Translations under genes and position numbers: made by a program
Part shown: one piece after another, positions 24,956 to 26,661 of the stretch
Layout: each line of letters opens with the position of its first letter
Position numbering within the stretch: position 1 is the first letter of the stretch
Notes under the pieces: generated by a model
The model's input: the letters and a program-made list of their open reading frames with translations, nothing else
Databases searched by the model: none
Told to the model about the DNA's origin: nothing
Assembly: GCA_002340325.1 (NCBI GenBank)
Contig: DDLV01000114.1
Coordinates: forward strand, 1 to 26,661
From: Glaciecola sp. UBA2563
Lineage (GTDB): Bacteria; Pseudomonadota; Gammaproteobacteria; Enterobacterales; Alteromonadaceae
Reading direction: 5' to 3'
Length of the DNA: 26,661 bases

Positions 24956-26661
24956 ATGGTATTCAACTTGAAGTTATTAACGTCCCCATTAACATCACTT
25001 TGCTTTGCTTTTTTCATAATGCAAATAAGCACGGATTCGCTTGCGAGTTCTTTCACTGAATTGGAACTGCTGGATGACGCGAATAAGCCCAAGAGCCTTC
25101 TTGCTAAAGCAGGTCAACAAGTACCCGTTGCAAAGGCGATACCCTTTGATTTATCAAATTTACAAGTCGAAGATTCAAAAAGGGAACGCAGCGGCATGCC
25201 GCTGCGATTCGCCGTTCCTTTCGGTAATACAGACAAACTCAAAGGTATGGGCGCCTGGACTAAAACAGGAGACGTCTGGGTTTGGCGAGTGTCATTGTCT
25301 GCGCAAGACGCTGTTTCGTTAAATATTGGGTTTAAAAATCTGTTTATGCCAAAGGGGGCCAAGTTATTTGTTTATAACGACGATTTGAGCACCGTCTTAG
25401 GACCTTACACGCACAAAGACAATAAAAATCACAAGCAATTATGGACTCCGGTAATAGAATCTAAACAATTAACCATAGAATTTAATGTGCCGGCCGACGT
25501 AAAACATTTGCTGAAATTTGATTTTGCACAAGTTAGTCAGGGCTATAGAAGCATCGAAAAGGGCGAACTAAATAAATCTGGCGCTTGCAATAATGACGTC
25601 GTGTGTTCTGAAGCAGATGCTTGGCGTGATCAGATACGTTCGGTCGCACGTTACACACTCAGCGGCAGCTTTCTATGCACCGGTACTTTGATTAATAATG
25701 TGTCGCAGGACAGACGTCCATATTTTTTAACTGCGGATCACTGCGGTGTCAATCAAAACACAGCTAGCACCATGGTTGTTTATTGGAATTACGAAACATC
25801 TACGTGCCAAGGGACACCAGACGGAAGCCTCGCGCAGTTTCAAAGTGGCGCTGCTTACCGAGCAGGGTATACGCCAGCCGATTCAGCATTAGTGATTTTA
25901 GACTCAATACCTGACGCATCTTTTAATGTGCATTGGTCGGGCTGGGATAACAGTCCTGCTGCCCCTGACTCTGCCGTTGCTATTCACCACCCAGCAGGTG
26001 ATGAAAAACGGATTAGCTTCGAAAATGATCCGCTTACTATTACAAATTATACCTTAGATGCGGTAGACCCAAATGGTACACATTTAAGAGTAGGCGCTTG
26101 GGATGACGGCACAACTGAGCCAGGCTCTTCCGGTTCTGGTATTTGGAACGCTAATGGCCACTTAGTTGGCACGTTAGAGGGTGGCCGCGCCTCTTGTTCA
26201 GCACCCAATGAACCTGACTGGTATGGAAGATTCCATATTCAATGGGACGGAAACAGCACGCCACAGACAGAGTTAAAGCAATGGCTAGATCCTGATGATA
26301 CTAATACTACAACAGTGAATGGGGTCGACGGATGTAGCGCACCGACTGTGTCGATAACAACTGCACCTGCAACCGCGCAACTCAATCAGTCACTGAGCTT
26401 TGCCGCGAATGTTGACGGTAGTGCAGGCCCTTATGCTCTTGAATGGGACTTTAATGACGATGGTTTGGTCGATTCAACAGAAATGAACCCAACTTTCTCT
26501 TATGAATTTTTTCATCAAGGCAATATTCGTTTAACGGCTGTAGGAGCTGACAACTGCGCCGGTGTTGATACATCGGGGATAAATGTCAATAACGGTGGAG
26601 TTGAGGTTTTTCCAGTGAATGCACAATTACCAGCAGGATGGAGTGCACCGGCGGGTGCCAC
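24956..26661 (+). CDS. Secreted S1-family serine protease (lysyl-endopeptidase-like) with PKD domain; 3' end beyond window
   Basis: No stop codon is met before the window ends, leaving about 568 visible residues. The N-terminus MVFNLKLLTSPLTSLCFAFF is a signal peptide. A propeptide-like region follows (about 30-195), then a trypsin-like domain whose triad is His262 in LTADHCG, Asp309 in PADSALVIL and Ser392 in PGSSGSGIWN. CTGTLINN, a Cys-rich start (ACNNDVVC) and AIHHPAGDEKRISF are as in the Achromobacter lysyl-endopeptidase group. After it (about 460-545) is a PKD-type domain (LEWDFNDDGLVDSTEMNPTFSYEF). It is predicted to digest extracellular protein. Cleavage after lysine is inferred only from resemblance. 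An ATG at 24911 in frame is also possible; neither has a good ribosome site. Confidence 0.82.
   Translation, partial: MVFNLKLLTSPLTSLCFAFFIMQISTDSLASSFTELELLDDANKPKSLLAKAGQQVPVAKAIPFDLSNLQVEDSKRERSGMPLRFAVPFGNTDKLKGMGAWTKTGDVWVWRVSLSAQDAVSLNIGFKNLFMPKGAKLFVYNDDLSTVLGPYTHKDNKNHKQLWTPVIESKQLTIEFNVPADVKHLLKFDFAQVSQGYRSIEKGELNKSGACNNDVVCSEADAWRDQIRSVARYTLSGSFLCTGTLINNVSQDRRPYFLTADHCGVNQNTASTMVVYWNYETSTCQGTPDGSLAQFQSGAAYRAGYTPADSALVILDSIPDASFNVHWSGWDNSPAAPDSAVAIHHPAGDEKRISFENDPLTITNYTLDAVDPNGTHLRVGAWDDGTTEPGSSGSGIWNANGHLVGTLEGGRASCSAPNEPDWYGRFHIQWDGNSTPQTELKQWLDPDDTNTTTVNGVDGCSAPTVSITTAPATAQLNQSLSFAANVDGSAGPYALEWDFNDDGLVDSTEMNPTFSYEFFHQGNIRLTAVGADNCAGVDTSGINVNNGGVEVFPVNAQLPAGWSAPAGA

Noticed and set aside
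25041..25362. Two frames (+ and -) over the start of the secreted protease
   Set aside because: Both are in other phases of the long open frame starting at 24956, which carries the catalytic triad and signal peptide.

Overview
The window is a chromosomal segment of a marine-type gammaproteobacterium, most likely in the Alteromonadales (Alteromonas/Glaciecola relatives). This rests on three things: the gene order mlaB-ibaG-murA next to degS-degQ-zapG-zapE, a long (about 531 aa) isocitrate lyase of the Pseudomonas/Alteromonas type, and moderate-to-low GC. The lineage is inferred from gene order and protein resemblance, not from a database search.

Layout. (1) 1-6912 is mostly housekeeping: the 3' end of mlaB, then ibaG and murA on +; the periplasmic proteases degS and degQ and the envelope/division gene zapG on -; then the ATPase zapE and a YebC/PmpR-family regulator of the YeeN type on +. 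(2) 6987-7360 is the RNase P RNA gene rnpB. (3) 7471-11119 is an accessory stretch: a DUF2855 protein (+), a TerB-like protein, a WYL-domain regulator of the BrxR/CapW type, and a histone-deacetylase-like hydrolase (all -). (4) 11206-20578 is an exopolysaccharide and cyclic-di-GMP region. It holds a WcaJ-type initiating glycosyl-phosphate transferase (-), a PHP-type tyrosine phosphatase (+), a LapD-like receptor with its LapG-like periplasmic protease (-), a ManC-type GDP-mannose enzyme (-), and a membrane GGDEF-EAL protein whose EAL domain looks active and whose GGDEF does not (-). (5) 20709-24589 is metabolic: a PPK2 polyphosphate kinase gene broken by one in-frame stop, a small protein with features of the ADP-ribosyltransferase fold, and isocitrate lyase (all -). 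(6) 24956-26661 is the 5' part of a secreted S1-family serine protease with a PKD domain. It runs off the end of the window.

How it fits together. Region 4 links polysaccharide synthesis (sugar-nucleotide supply, lipid-carrier loading, phosphatase) to c-di-GMP control of surface adhesion through LapD/LapG. The large adhesin that LapG would cleave is not in the window. DegS and DegQ are periplasmic quality control, and degS normally feeds the sigma-E response.

The items most worth a second look are the nonsense-broken PPK2, the orphan BrxR/CapW-type regulator with an inverted repeat in front of its gene, hairpins at the lapG/lapD and degQ/degS junctions, and the ART-like protein. I did not find a convincing new multi-gene system. 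No CRISPR array, transposase, tRNA or prophage gene was seen.
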